A DNA stretch of 64,000 nt from an uncultured Paracoccaceae bacterium (GTDB lineage Bacteria > Pseudomonadota > Alphaproteobacteria > Rhodobacterales > Rhodobacteraceae). The stretch's first letter is position 1; each line of letters begins with the position of its first letter. The translations under genes were made by a program, and so were the position numbers. Location: the NCBI GenBank assembly GCA_938092015.1, contig CALKOT010000006.1, forward strand, positions 1 through 64,000. The letters run 5' to 3'. The notes below the pieces were generated by a model. The model ran no database searches. It had not been told where the DNA came from and worked only from the letters and a program-made list of their open reading frames with translations. Of this stretch, positions 28,505 to 37,367 are shown one piece after another.

Positions 28505-29169
28505 GAGGATTTAACGCAATCCAGCGCGACATCTTCCAACTCAAAGTGATCAGGAAAAAGACGTGAGATTGCCTTCATGCAGGTTGCATAGCTTTCTTCA
28601 CGCGTCTCGTAGCTGGGATACAGCAGCAGGCTTAGCCACAAGCCATCCAACAGCGCTTCAACCGCATGTGCGGCCTCTACCGCTTTTTGCCCGCGATACC
28701 CGCCCTCAGCTATCAGATCAGCGCAGATCCGCTTCAGCTCCGTCGAGCGTTCATTGTCGAACTTGTTGTGAATCTTCTGATAATTTGGCCTGTATTTGGC
28801 CTGCCCCCAGAAAGCAAACCAGACCGCGAGCTTCTTTTGCGTGCAGACCTTCTTGTCGAAATCAGCTTCTATGATTGCAGTCAGTTGGGCTGCTGGCTTG
28901 TCGCCAGCTTCCGCCAGCGTTTTGGTCCAAAGATCGTAATGCTCTTGCGCAAGATAGCCCAGCGTTGCGTCATAGAGCGCTTCTTTGCTTTTGAAGTGAT
29001 AGTTCACGACGCCATGCGACAGCTTCGCTTTTTCGGTGACATGACGCAGCGTGGTGTCTGAAAATCCGCGCTTGGCGATCGAATCCATCGCCGCCATGAT
29101 CAACTGCTTGCGTCGCACATCGCGCGGAGCAGTGCGTTTTGGATGGTCAGCTTTTTGCGGCTGGCTCAC
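28501..29169 (-). CDS. TetR/AcrR family regulator, BetI-like
   Basis: A 222-residue regulator with the N-terminal TetR HTH (RRKQLIMAAMDSIAKRGFSD; VTEKAKLSHGVVNYHFKSKE) and an all-helical ligand domain with WFAFWGQAKYRPNYQKIHNK, as in BetI, the choline/betaine repressor. GTG start at 29169 overlaps the permease stop by four bases. It sits inside the operon it likely controls. Palindromic TGAC...GTCA sites at 33463 and 33675 in the divergent promoter region are the best operator candidates. The ligand is likely a cationic amine. Confidence 0.88.
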   Translation of the reverse strand: MSQPQKADHPKRTAPRDVRRKQLIMAAMDSIAKRGFSDTTLRHVTEKAKLSHGVVNYHFKSKEALYDATLGYLAQEHYDLWTKTLAEAGDKPAAQLTAIIEADFDKKVCTQKKLAVWFAFWGQAKYRPNYQKIHNKFDNERSTELKRICADLIAEGGYRGQKAVEAAHAVEALLDGLWLSLLLYPSYETREESYATCMKAISRLFPDHFELEDVALDCVKSS

Positions 29170-30011
29170 GCGTCTTCCCCGGCCGCAAGTTGCTGGTCGC
29201 GCAGGTCGCGGCGGTGCTGGCGGAACATCAGGATCGCCGCGATGGCCACGCAGATGGCGACAAACAGGATGATGATCGTGGCGAGGGCGTTGATGTCAGG
29301 CCTCAGCCCTAACCGGATGCGCGAGAAGATCAAGATCGGTAGCGTGTTGGCGCCGGGCCCAGTCACAAAGCTGGCGATCACCAGATCGTCCAACGACAGC
29401 GTGAACGCCAGCAGCCAACCTGAGATCAGCGCTGGGGTAAGCTGCGGAATCGTAATCGCGGTCAGCACTTTGAAGGGTTTGGCGCCGAGATCCGCCGCAG
29501 CCTCCTCCAATGTCTGACCTACGCCAGTCAGGCGGGCCTGCACGGTGACGGCGACATAGGCCATGGAAAAGGTGATGTGGGCGATAGTGATGGTGGTGAA
29601 GCCACGCTCCGCCGGCCAGCCGATCGCCTCTTTCAGCGAGATAAAGAGGACCAGCAGGGATAACCCGGTGATTACCTCTGGCATCACCAGTGGTGCGACA
29701 AGCATACCGCCAAAAAGCGTCCGCCCTTTGAACCTGCCAAAGCGCACCATGACCAGCGCTGCTAGCGTGCCTAAGAGAGTTGCGAAGGTCGCGTTTACGA
29801 AGGCGATCTTCAGCGACAGGCTAACCGCCGCCCAGACATCTGGGCTGTCGAACAGCAGCTTTTCGTACCACCTTATCGACCAGCCGCTCCAAACGGGCAC
29901 CAGTTTGGAATAGTTGAACGAGTAAATCACCAAGAGGATCATTGGGATGTAGAAGAACGCCAGCCCGATGCTCAGCATGATCGTCAGAAAGCGGGATCGT
30001 TTACCGTACAT
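29166..30011 (-). CDS. ABC transporter permease, PotC-type
   Basis: A 281-residue inner-membrane permease with six helices and the EAA loop LEEAAADLGAKPFKVLTAIT followed by IPQLTPAL, which docks on the ATPase. SLDDLVIASFVTGPG is the signature of PotC/PotI permeases for putrescine or spermidine. It forms the second membrane subunit of the importer encoded by 29166-33303. Four bases separate it from the upstream permease. Confidence 0.9.
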   Translation of the reverse strand: MYGKRSRFLTIMLSIGLAFFYIPMILLVIYSFNYSKLVPVWSGWSIRWYEKLLFDSPDVWAAVSLSLKIAFVNATFATLLGTLAALVMVRFGRFKGRTLFGGMLVAPLVMPEVITGLSLLVLFISLKEAIGWPAERGFTTITIAHITFSMAYVAVTVQARLTGVGQTLEEAAADLGAKPFKVLTAITIPQLTPALISGWLLAFTLSLDDLVIASFVTGPGANTLPILIFSRIRLGLRPDINALATIIILFVAICVAIAAILMFRQHRRDLRDQQLAAGEDA

Positions 30012-30014
30012 CGA

Positions 30015-30959
30015 CTACGACGCCTCCGACGCTTTGCCCTGATAGTACTGGAACAGAATGATCGGCAGCACCAAAAGGAACAGCAACACAATGGCGACCG
30101 CAGCAGCAACCGGCCAGTCTGTGTTGCGTGAGAATTCATTGAACAGAACCCGCCCGATCATCTGAACATTACCGCCGCCTAAAAGATCGGGAATGACGTA
30201 CTCGCCAGTGGCGGGAATGAACACCAGAAGTGAGCCCGCAATGATCCCAGGCATGGTCAGGGGCAGAGTCACCTTGAAGAACGTGTTTGTTGGGCGCGAT
30301 CCCAGGTCTGCTGCAGCCTCATTCAGGCTGCCGTCAAGCTTCTCCATGTTCGCGTAAAGCGGCAGGATCATGAACGGCATGTAGGTGTAGACGATACCCA
30401 GATAGACCGCGAATACGGTGTAGAGCATGCGGATCGGTTCATCTATTACACCCATCGCGATCAGCAGATTGTTGATCGTGCCCTGGTCGGCCAAAAGCCC
30501 CATCCACGCGTAGACACGCAGCAAAAACGATGTCCAGAACGGCAGGATGATTGCGAACAGCAACAACGGCTTAGCTACGGGGCCGGATCGCACAATGCCA
30601 TAGGCGATGGGATAGCCCAGCAGCAGGCAAAGGATCGTGCAGGTGACCGATATTTTCAGCGAATTGATGTAGGTATTTACGTAGAGGCTGTCTTCCAAAA
30701 TGTAGATGAAATTATCGAAGACGATACGGATCGTAAGGATGCCGCCATCGGTCCATTCGATCATCTTCGTGAAGGGAGGGCTGGCGATGGCCAGCTCTGC
30801 TACGCTGATCTTCGCAACGATGAAAAACGGCGCGAGGAAGAACAGGAGGAGCCAGGCAAACGGGATTACGACGATGATTGTCCGCCAGCGCGACTGTGCC
30901 CAGCGGCCCAGCCGTTGCAGTGCGCTTGGCGCAGTCGTATCGCCAATAGTGTCGCTCAT
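30015..30959 (-). CDS. ABC transporter permease, PotB-type
   Basis: A 314-residue permease with six helices (TIIVVIPFAWLLLFFLAPFF first) and the EAA loop LNEAAADLGSRPTNTFFKVT. The phrase IPATGEYVIPDLLGGGNVQM is characteristic of PotB/PotH. An upstream in-frame ATG exists, but ATG at 30959 overlaps the stop of the ATPase gene as ATGA and is preferred. Partner of the PotC-type permease. Confidence 0.9.
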   Translation of the reverse strand: MSDTIGDTTAPSALQRLGRWAQSRWRTIIVVIPFAWLLLFFLAPFFIVAKISVAELAIASPPFTKMIEWTDGGILTIRIVFDNFIYILEDSLYVNTYINSLKISVTCTILCLLLGYPIAYGIVRSGPVAKPLLLFAIILPFWTSFLLRVYAWMGLLADQGTINNLLIAMGVIDEPIRMLYTVFAVYLGIVYTYMPFMILPLYANMEKLDGSLNEAAADLGSRPTNTFFKVTLPLTMPGIIAGSLLVFIPATGEYVIPDLLGGGNVQMIGRVLFNEFSRNTDWPVAAAVAIVLLFLLVLPIILFQYYQGKASEAS

Positions 30960-32098
30960 GAGCCAAGCAGCATGGCGCTGGACGGTTCCCACCTGAGGTA
31001 GACTTTATCCTTCCAGGTGATGCCATGGGTCCGGGTTTTTGGACGGATCAAATTGGGCGCGGTGACGTCGATGATCTCACCATTCGTCAGCCGCACTTTG
31101 TATAGCGAAGTCTCGCCGAGATAGCCGATGTCATCGACCATGCCTTCAGTCTGGTTCGGTCCCGCTGTCTCATGGGGAGAGGTCGTCAGGTAGATCTTCT
31201 CGGGCCGCAGCGCGACCCAGATCTGGCTGCCTTCGGCGAAGGTGTGGCCGTGATCAACATAGACCTCGCCCAAGTCAGTAGCGACACGGATATGGTCAGC
31301 GCCATTCTCAGTAACTTTGCCCGGCATGATATTGGCCGAGCCGATGAAGTCAGCAACGAACCGGGTTTCCGGGAATTCATAAATCTCGGTCGGTGTGCCA
31401 ATCTGGATAAACCGGCCCTTGTCCATCACCGCCATGCGGGTCGACAGGGTCATCGCCTCTTCTTGATCATGGGTGACGACGATGAAGGTGACGCCAACCT
31501 GTTCCTGAATATTCGCCAGTTCAAACTGGGTTTGCTTGCGCAACTTCTTGTCGAGCGCAGCAAGGGGTTCATCCAGCAGCAATAACTTCGGCTCTTTCAC
31601 CAAAGAGCGGGCCAGCGCGACGCGCTGACGCTGGCCACCGGATAACTGCTGGGGTTTGCGTTTTTTGTAGTCCTCCAGCTCAACCAGTTTCAGGATCTCA
31701 TGAACCCTGTCTTCGATCTCAGCTTTTGCGATCTTGTCTTGCTCCAGACCAAAGGCAACGTTCTTTTCGACCGACATGTGTGGGAACAGCGCGTAGGACT
31801 GGAACATCATGTTCGTTGGGCGCTCAAAGGCCGGTACATCCGACATGTTCACGCCGTCGATGTTGATTGAACCGCTCTCTGGAAACTCGAACCCCGCCAA
31901 CATGCGCAACAAGGTGCTTTTCCCGCAGCCAGACCCGCCCAGCAGGCAGAACAGCTCGCCCTGCATGATGTCGAGATCGACATTTTCGACGGCGGTGACG
32001 TCGCCAAATTTTTTGGTCACACCCCTGATCTGAACAATAGGTTCAGAACCATTCTGGTCATGGATGGGCGTGGTTGGGGCGGATTGTGCGTCAGCCAA
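30956..32098 (-). CDS. ABC transporter ATP-binding protein, PotA-type
   Basis: A 380-residue ATPase: Walker A GGSGCGKSTLLRML, Q-loop around MMFQSYALFPHMS, ABC signature LSGGQRQRVALARSLVKEPK, Walker B LLLLDEPLAALD and the H-loop VTHDQEEAM. A C-terminal TOBE domain follows (VALRPEKIYL; VDDIGYLGETSLYKVRL). These are standard for PotA/PotG importers of polyamines. The gene is intact and normal in length, 95 bases after the binding-protein gene. Confidence 0.93.
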   Translation of the reverse strand: MADAQSAPTTPIHDQNGSEPIVQIRGVTKKFGDVTAVENVDLDIMQGELFCLLGGSGCGKSTLLRMLAGFEFPESGSINIDGVNMSDVPAFERPTNMMFQSYALFPHMSVEKNVAFGLEQDKIAKAEIEDRVHEILKLVELEDYKKRKPQQLSGGQRQRVALARSLVKEPKLLLLDEPLAALDKKLRKQTQFELANIQEQVGVTFIVVTHDQEEAMTLSTRMAVMDKGRFIQIGTPTEIYEFPETRFVADFIGSANIMPGKVTENGADHIRVATDLGEVYVDHGHTFAEGSQIWVALRPEKIYLTTSPHETAGPNQTEGMVDDIGYLGETSLYKVRLTNGEIIDVTAPNLIRPKTRTHGITWKDKVYLRWEPSSAMLLGS

Positions 32099-32193
32099 AC
32101 CGGGCCTCGTCAGTTAGGGGAATGTTGGGTGGCGGGCAGTCGTCATGCGCGGCGGCGATCCCAAAAGGCTGCCGCCGCGCTGACCAATTGCCG

Positions 32194-33303
32194 TCAGTTA
32201 GCGGCTTTGAAGTTGGTCCAGGTACGCGTCTCCAACCGCTCAAGCTTTGGCGGTTTCACGGCTACGGTGTACATCTTTTCGACCTGATCTGACGTTGGGA
32301 ACGCAGCTGGGCTGGTTTTCACTTCGTCGTCCACCATGGCCTTCGCCGTTTTGTTGGCGGTGGCGTACCAAGTAAAGTTGGTGTCAGCGGCTCCGACCTC
32401 AGGGCGCATCATGTAATCGAGGAACAGATATGCGTCCTCTTTGTTCGATGCGTCTTTCGGGATGATCCAGCCATCCACCCAGAACTGCGCCGCATTCTGG
32501 CCAGCAGGCAGGAAGAAGTCGAGCACGACGCCAGTGTTCGCCTCAGCTGCGCCTGACATGGCCAACAGGCCATCGGGGCCCCAGGTGGTTGAGACGCAGA
32601 ACTCTTTCTGCGGCATACGCTGGTAGGCGTAGTTGTCGAATGTCTTGATGTGCGGGCGAATCGACGCGAACAGCTCAGCAACCTCTGCGTAGGCGCCTTT
32701 GTCTGTCGTGTTCGGGTCGTGACCCAGATAGGCCAGCGCCATTGGCACCATGTCGCCCGGAGAATCGAGGAAGGAAACGCCGCATTTCGCGACTTTCGAC
32801 AGATGTTCAGGATCGAAAATCAGATCGAGCGAGCCGATGGGCGCATCTGGATACGTCTCTTTCACCAGCTCGGCGTTATACGTCACGCCGTGGGTGCCCC
32901 ACATGTAGGGGATGATGTGATTGTTGTCCGGGTCCCAGTTGGCGGCCAGCTGGCCCATTACCGCGGGATCCATGTGCTGAATATTGGCCAGTTTGGATGT
33001 GTCCAGCTCTTCCACGATGCCGGCCTTGATCAGGCGCGCGACAGAACTTGCCGAATGGCTGACCACGTCATAACCGCTGCTGCCTGCCAACAATTTGGCG
33101 TCGACCGCTTCGACTGAATCATAGGTGTCGTAGATCACCTTGATCCCGTATTCCTTTTCAAAATTAGCAATCGTTTCTTCGCCGATGTATTCACCCCAGT
33201 TGGTGACTTTCAGCACTCGGTCTTCAGCTGAGGCGGACCCGGCCAGCAGCAGGCCCACTGCTGCTGCGCTGGCGAGCGCCATGAAATTCTTCGAAAATTC
33301 CAT
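32194..33303 (-). CDS. Periplasmic polyamine-type substrate-binding protein (PotD/PotF-like)
   Basis: A 369-residue exported binding protein: signal peptide MEFSKNFMALASAAAVGLLL-AGSASA, then VLKVTNWGEYIGEETIANFE, the family N-terminus, followed by YDVVSHSASSVARLIKAGIV, YMWGTHGVTYN and FWVDGWIIPKDASNKEDAYL. The last motif carries residues that coordinate the amine in PotF. First gene of the operon and nearest to the divergent control region. It suggests import of a polyamine or similar cation; the ligand is not deducible. Confidence 0.9.
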   Translation of the reverse strand: MEFSKNFMALASAAAVGLLLAGSASAEDRVLKVTNWGEYIGEETIANFEKEYGIKVIYDTYDSVEAVDAKLLAGSSGYDVVSHSASSVARLIKAGIVEELDTSKLANIQHMDPAVMGQLAANWDPDNNHIIPYMWGTHGVTYNAELVKETYPDAPIGSLDLIFDPEHLSKVAKCGVSFLDSPGDMVPMALAYLGHDPNTTDKGAYAEVAELFASIRPHIKTFDNYAYQRMPQKEFCVSTTWGPDGLLAMSGAAEANTGVVLDFFLPAGQNAAQFWVDGWIIPKDASNKEDAYLFLDYMMRPEVGAADTNFTWYATANKTAKAMVDDEVKTSPAAFPTSDQVEKMYTVAVKPPKLERLETRTWTNFKAAN

Positions 33304-33462
33304 TTCCCTGTTTCCTTCTTTGTTGGATCGTAACTTTTTGCTAGCGGTAGAATGATCTTTGCCGTCCTCTTACCGCAATATCTCAGGCGTAGCGTTTTCG
33401 CTTCACCAAGTTTTGCATGGCGGCCTTATTGGCCGCTTCCCGTCAGACCCCCTCTGACTATC

Positions 33463-33476
33463 TGACCGTTCAGTCA
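33463..33476. promoter_or_regulatory. Candidate TetR operator, left copy
   Basis: TGACCGTTCAGTCA, with TGAC/GTCA ends. The reverse complement of 33466-33477 is TTGACTGAACGG, identical to the right copy. It lies 160 bases upstream of the binding-protein gene. Predicted target of the BetI-like regulator at 28501-29169. Confidence 0.5.
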
Positions 33477-33674
33477 AAACGCTATGATAAGCCTTTCGCG
33501 AGAGTCAAGCTGATCTGCAGGCGCATGTAAGACGACGATGGCGCGAATGTTAACGCTGCGCAATTCACATTTCACTTACCCCATATAGCTTTTCGGGCGG
33601 CCTTACATCTAAGGCCGAACTAGTAATTGGAGCCACCGAAATTGTTGAGCCTTGTTTTTCTCTGTGCTAGCAAT

Positions 33675-33692
33675 TGACTGAACGGCCAGTCA
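33675..33692. promoter_or_regulatory. Candidate TetR operator, right copy
   Basis: TGACTGAACGGCCAGTCA, with six-base inverted arms TGACTG and CAGTCA. It shares twelve bases with the left copy in opposite orientation and lies about 85-90 bases before the rightward operon, a good repressor position. Confidence 0.5.
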
Positions 33693-33784
33693 GAAAGCGT
33701 CCGAGTTGAGGCGGATACGATTGGTATATTGGGTACTTTACCAGCCTTTGGATTGGCGATGCCTGAAGTTGCAGGATGACAAAC

Positions 33785-35872
33785 ATGACGCTAGCGCCCA
33801 CCCACAAGATCCTGTTTGAGCCTGTGAAGATTGGGCCGAAAGTCGCAAAGAACCGCTTCTATCAAGTTCCCCATTGCAACGGCATGGGCCACCGCTGGCC
33901 CCGCACCATGGCCGAAATGCGCGGTGTGAAAGCCGAAGGCGGCTGGGGTGTCGTCTGCACCGAAGAATGTTCAATCCACCCGACCAGTGACCTGACCCCG
34001 GCGACGTTGATGCGCCTTTGGGATGACAGCGACCTGCCGGTGCATCAACTGATGATCGACAAAGTGCATGAGCATGGCGCGCTGGCGGGCATTCAGCTGG
34101 TTCACAACGGTCAGTCGGTCAGCAACTACCTGACCCGGATGCCGACGATGGCGCCTTCTGCCGCGCCCAACGAAGCGTCGAACTCCACACAGGCGCGGGC
34201 GATGGACAAGGAAGACATCCGCACCCTCCGCCGTTGGTTCCGCGAAGCAGCGCTGCGGTCACGGCGGGCGGGCTATGACATCGTTTATGTCTATGCGGCG
34301 CACGGCATTATGACATTGCTCTACCAGTTTCTGCTGACGCGTTATAATCAGCGCACTGACGAATACGGCGGCAGCCTTGAAAACCGCGTGCGGCTGGTCC
34401 GTGAGGTGTTGGAGGATACCAAGGACGCCATCGGCCACGACACAGCCGTCGCTTTCAGGTTTGCGGTGGATGAGTTGATGGGCGAGAACGGCATGCACGC
34501 GGCGGAAGCTGAAGACATTGTCGGCAGCCTCGCCGAGATCCCCGACCTTTGGGACGTGAACGTCGCTGATTGGGGCAATGACAGCTTGCCGTCCAGGTTT
34601 GGCGTTGAGGGCGCACAGGCAGACTACATTCGCTTTGTGAAGAACCTGACAACCAAACCTGTGGTTGGGGTTGGTCGCTTTACTTCGCCTGATACAATGG
34701 TCAGTCAGATAAAACGCGGTGTGCTTGATATGATAGGCGCCGCGCGACCGTCAATAGCCGATCCTTTCCTGCCCAGCAAGATCGAGCAGGGACGGGTCGA
34801 TGAGATCCGCGAATGCATCGGCTGCAACATGTGCACCACTGGCGACTACATCGCCTATCCCATGCGGTGCACGCAAAACCCGACAATGGGTGAGGAATGG
34901 CGCAAAGGCTGGCATCCGGAAAAGATCACCTCAGCTACATCTAACGACAATGTGCTTGTGCTAGGGGGTGGCCCTGCGGGGTTGGAGGCTGCGTTGGCGC
35001 TTTCCAATCGTTCCTATGATGTGACTTTGGCCGACGCGAGCCATGACCTTGGTGGAAGGGTGCTGCAGGAAACCGCGCTGACGCCCTTGGTTCAATGGAA
35101 GCGGGTTTCGGATTTCCGCAGCTACATGTTGTCCACTCGGGCTAACGTGCAGACCTTCACTCAAAGCCGGATGGATGCTGATAATGTGTTCGAGCTAGGT
35201 TGCAATCATATCGCTGTCGCAACGGGATCGAAGTGGCGGACTGACTTTCAGGGACTGCATCACCGCGAACCGGTTGCTCACGAATATCTCACGATGATCC
35301 TCTCACCAGAGGCTATCATGGGCGGCCACGCTCCTGAAGGTAGGGTAATGATCTTCGACGATGATCACTACTATCTTGGCAGCGCCCTGGCTGAGCACTT
35401 GGCCATGACTGGCGCTGACGTTGTTTTGGTGACCCCAGCGGCAGAGGTGTCAGGATGGACTCACTTTACGCTTGAATATGAGCATATCCAGGTGCGCCTC
35501 AGGAAACTGGGTGTGCAGATCATCTGTAACCACGCCATTCATTCTGTAGGCGATGGATATGTCGATGTCGCATGTGTTTTCTCTGAAAACACGCAGCGCA
35601 TCGAGGCGAGATCCGTAGTGCCGGTAACCGCCCGCATAAGCGAGGATACTGTCTATCAGAAGCTTATCAATCGCCGTTCAGAATGGGCCGATCATGGGAT
35701 CAAAACGGTGACGTTGATAGGTGATAGCCTTGCACCGGGCACGATCGCCATGGCGGTTTACGCCGGCCATCAGTTCGCGCGAGAGCTTGAAGCGCCTGTT
35801 GACCGTGACATGCCTTTTCGGCGTGAGAACGATTTCGACACGACCAGATCATGGCCGGAATTCAAAGCATGA
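33785..35872 (+). CDS. Trimethylamine-dehydrogenase/DgcA-like flavoprotein
   Basis: A protein of 695 residues with the TMADH plan: FMN TIM barrel (KILFEPVKIGPKVAKNRFYQ), 4Fe-4S cysteines in ECIGCNMCTTG and MRCTQNP, and a Rossmann region (VLVLGGGPAGLEAALALSNR). No C-terminal extension is present, unlike the 849-residue paralogue in the divergent operon. Expected to demethylate a methylated amine oxidatively and pass electrons to an electron-transfer flavoprotein. Two in-frame ATGs exist; the one at 33785 has AGGA at a proper eight-base spacing, the one at 33776 does not. First gene of the rightward operon. Confidence 0.85.
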   Translation: MTLAPTHKILFEPVKIGPKVAKNRFYQVPHCNGMGHRWPRTMAEMRGVKAEGGWGVVCTEECSIHPTSDLTPATLMRLWDDSDLPVHQLMIDKVHEHGALAGIQLVHNGQSVSNYLTRMPTMAPSAAPNEASNSTQARAMDKEDIRTLRRWFREAALRSRRAGYDIVYVYAAHGIMTLLYQFLLTRYNQRTDEYGGSLENRVRLVREVLEDTKDAIGHDTAVAFRFAVDELMGENGMHAAEAEDIVGSLAEIPDLWDVNVADWGNDSLPSRFGVEGAQADYIRFVKNLTTKPVVGVGRFTSPDTMVSQIKRGVLDMIGAARPSIADPFLPSKIEQGRVDEIRECIGCNMCTTGDYIAYPMRCTQNPTMGEEWRKGWHPEKITSATSNDNVLVLGGGPAGLEAALALSNRSYDVTLADASHDLGGRVLQETALTPLVQWKRVSDFRSYMLSTRANVQTFTQSRMDADNVFELGCNHIAVATGSKWRTDFQGLHHREPVAHEYLTMILSPEAIMGGHAPEGRVMIFDDDHYYLGSALAEHLAMTGADVVLVTPAAEVSGWTHFTLEYEHIQVRLRKLGVQIICNHAIHSVGDGYVDVACVFSENTQRIEARSVVPVTARISEDTVYQKLINRRSEWADHGIKTVTLIGDSLAPGTIAMAVYAGHQFARELEAPVDRDMPFRRENDFDTTRSWPEFKA

Positions 35873-35911
35873 CGGCAGAGTGCGTTCTATAAGTAAGATT
35901 GGAACATCCCG

Positions 35912-37111
35912 ATGGCTGAAACAGCAAGAAACACAACACCGCCCGCTGGCTGGGATCGTAGCGGGCTGCCGGGATGGTGTTACCATAGCTCGGCATTGCT
36001 GGAACTTGAGAAAGAACATCTGTTCAAAACCCATTGGCAAATCGCCTGCCATGTCTCTGACATCCCCGATCCGGGTTCATACCAGACATTCGACTTTTGT
36101 GGTGAAAGGGCGATCATCATCAGGGGCGAAGATGGTGAGGTGCAGGCTTTTCACAACATCTGTCGCCATCGCGGATCGCGGTTGGTCGCAAAAGACAAAG
36201 GCGTTTGCAGCAACGCCATGATCTGCCCGTTCCATGGTTGGGTCTACAATCTTGACGGCACACTGCGTGGGGCGGCGCAGCCGGATTCGTACCCTCCGAT
36301 GGACAAGCACGAATTCGCGTTGCGACCTGTGGAATACGAGGTTTGGAATGGCTTTGTGTTTGTTCGCTTTATGGAAGGGCCGCAACCGTCGGTGAAAGAG
36401 CTGTTGTCACCCTATCAGGATGAAGCAGCGGCATACGCCATGGCAGATCACGTTCCTGTCGATGACATCTGGGTCGAAGAGACGCCGGTAAACTGGAAAT
36501 CGATCCGCGATGTCGACAATGAAGGCTATCACGTTGCGATGGCCCACCCGGCGTTGCAGGATCTTTATGGCTCAACCTATCAGGATGATCCTTACATTGA
36601 TGGCGTATCGCGGTCTGAAGGCCGGTTCACACCATCAAAAGGCAGGCGCTGGGCGGTGCGGAACTATAAAAAGATGTCTAAACCGCAACCTCATTTGCCA
36701 GAACAGCTGCACCAGACTTGGATCTACTACGGGCTGTTTCCCAACACCGTCATTGCGGTAACCCCTGAAACCGCCCTGTTCTACCAGGAATTTCCTGTGG
36801 CGACTGACCGGTCCTTGCTGCGAAGCGGAACGTATCGAAACAGGAACGAAGATCGCCAGCAGCGCGCCGCCCGTTATCTTGCCAGCCGAATCGACCGGGA
36901 AACGGTTGAGGAGGATATTCAGCTGACAATCTGGTCGAACGAAGCCATGGCCTCAAGCTTCTTCGAAGGGTTTTATCTGTCGGATCTTGAGTATGGCGTT
37001 CGCACGCATCATGACCATCTGCGTGCGGTGCTTCCAATCTACAATGAAGCTGTTGCGCCCGCAGAAGACCACGTAAAATCTCTGAACGCCTCGCTATCAA
37101 ACACCCGCTAG
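35912..37111 (+). CDS. Rieske non-haem iron oxygenase (GbcA/stachydrine-demethylase-like)
   Basis: A 399-residue oxygenase alpha subunit. The Rieske 2Fe-2S ligands are C84-x-H86 and C105-x2-H108 (ICRHRGSRL; CPFHGW). The catalytic iron site is H207 and H212 in NEGYHVAMAH, plus a downstream acidic residue. This class includes enzymes that remove methyl groups from quaternary amines such as glycine betaine, stachydrine and carnitine. No dedicated reductase gene is adjacent. Cotranscribed with the TMADH-like gene, consistent with sequential demethylation. Confidence 0.88.
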   Translation: MAETARNTTPPAGWDRSGLPGWCYHSSALLELEKEHLFKTHWQIACHVSDIPDPGSYQTFDFCGERAIIIRGEDGEVQAFHNICRHRGSRLVAKDKGVCSNAMICPFHGWVYNLDGTLRGAAQPDSYPPMDKHEFALRPVEYEVWNGFVFVRFMEGPQPSVKELLSPYQDEAAAYAMADHVPVDDIWVEETPVNWKSIRDVDNEGYHVAMAHPALQDLYGSTYQDDPYIDGVSRSEGRFTPSKGRRWAVRNYKKMSKPQPHLPEQLHQTWIYYGLFPNTVIAVTPETALFYQEFPVATDRSLLRSGTYRNRNEDRQQRAARYLASRIDRETVEEDIQLTIWSNEAMASSFFEGFYLSDLEYGVRTHHDHLRAVLPIYNEAVAPAEDHVKSLNASLSNTR

Positions 37112-37112
37112 A

Positions 37113-37367
37113 ATGAACCGTGCCGAACCAGATGAGGTAAGCCGGCAGATAGACCTGCTGGCGACGCCGGTTGGCCAGCCTAGATCAGGCGCAACGCGGT
37201 ATGCAGCTGCGATGTTCCTGTTTCATGAAGGTCGTATTACGGCTGATGTGCTGGAAATCTACCGCCGCTGCTGCAAGTTCGACGATGAAGACCCTGTTGA
37301 TCTGGCTAGGTTCGAAGGCCTTGACCCCCGCCTTCAAACCCATCCCGAAACGATGAGCCAAACATGA
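37113..37367 (+). CDS. Small protein of unknown function in the amine operon
   Basis: An 84-residue protein that I do not recognise. It reads EVSRQIDLLATPVGQPRSGA, then TRYAAAMFLFHEGRITADVL and EIYRRCCKFDDEDP, predicted helical and without a signal peptide or membrane segment. The two adjacent cysteines are notable. It begins one base after the Rieske stop and its stop overlaps the amine-oxidase start by four bases, so translation is coupled on both sides. That tight setting argues that it is a real partner of the flanking enzymes. Confidence 0.7.
   Translation: MNRAEPDEVSRQIDLLATPVGQPRSGATRYAAAMFLFHEGRITADVLEIYRRCCKFDDEDPVDLARFEGLDPRLQTHPETMSQT

Larger units (their letters stand above)
33304..33775. 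other. Divergent control region of the amine catabolic operons
   Basis: A 472-base region with no plausible gene, between the leftward transporter operon and the rightward dehydrogenase operon. It contains two inverted copies of TTGACTGAACGG (33466-33477 on the minus strand and 33674-33685 on the plus strand), each within a TGAC...GTCA palindrome and about 200 bases apart. The second overlaps a TTGACT that could serve as a -35 element for the rightward operon. No further structure was identified. Confidence 0.7.
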
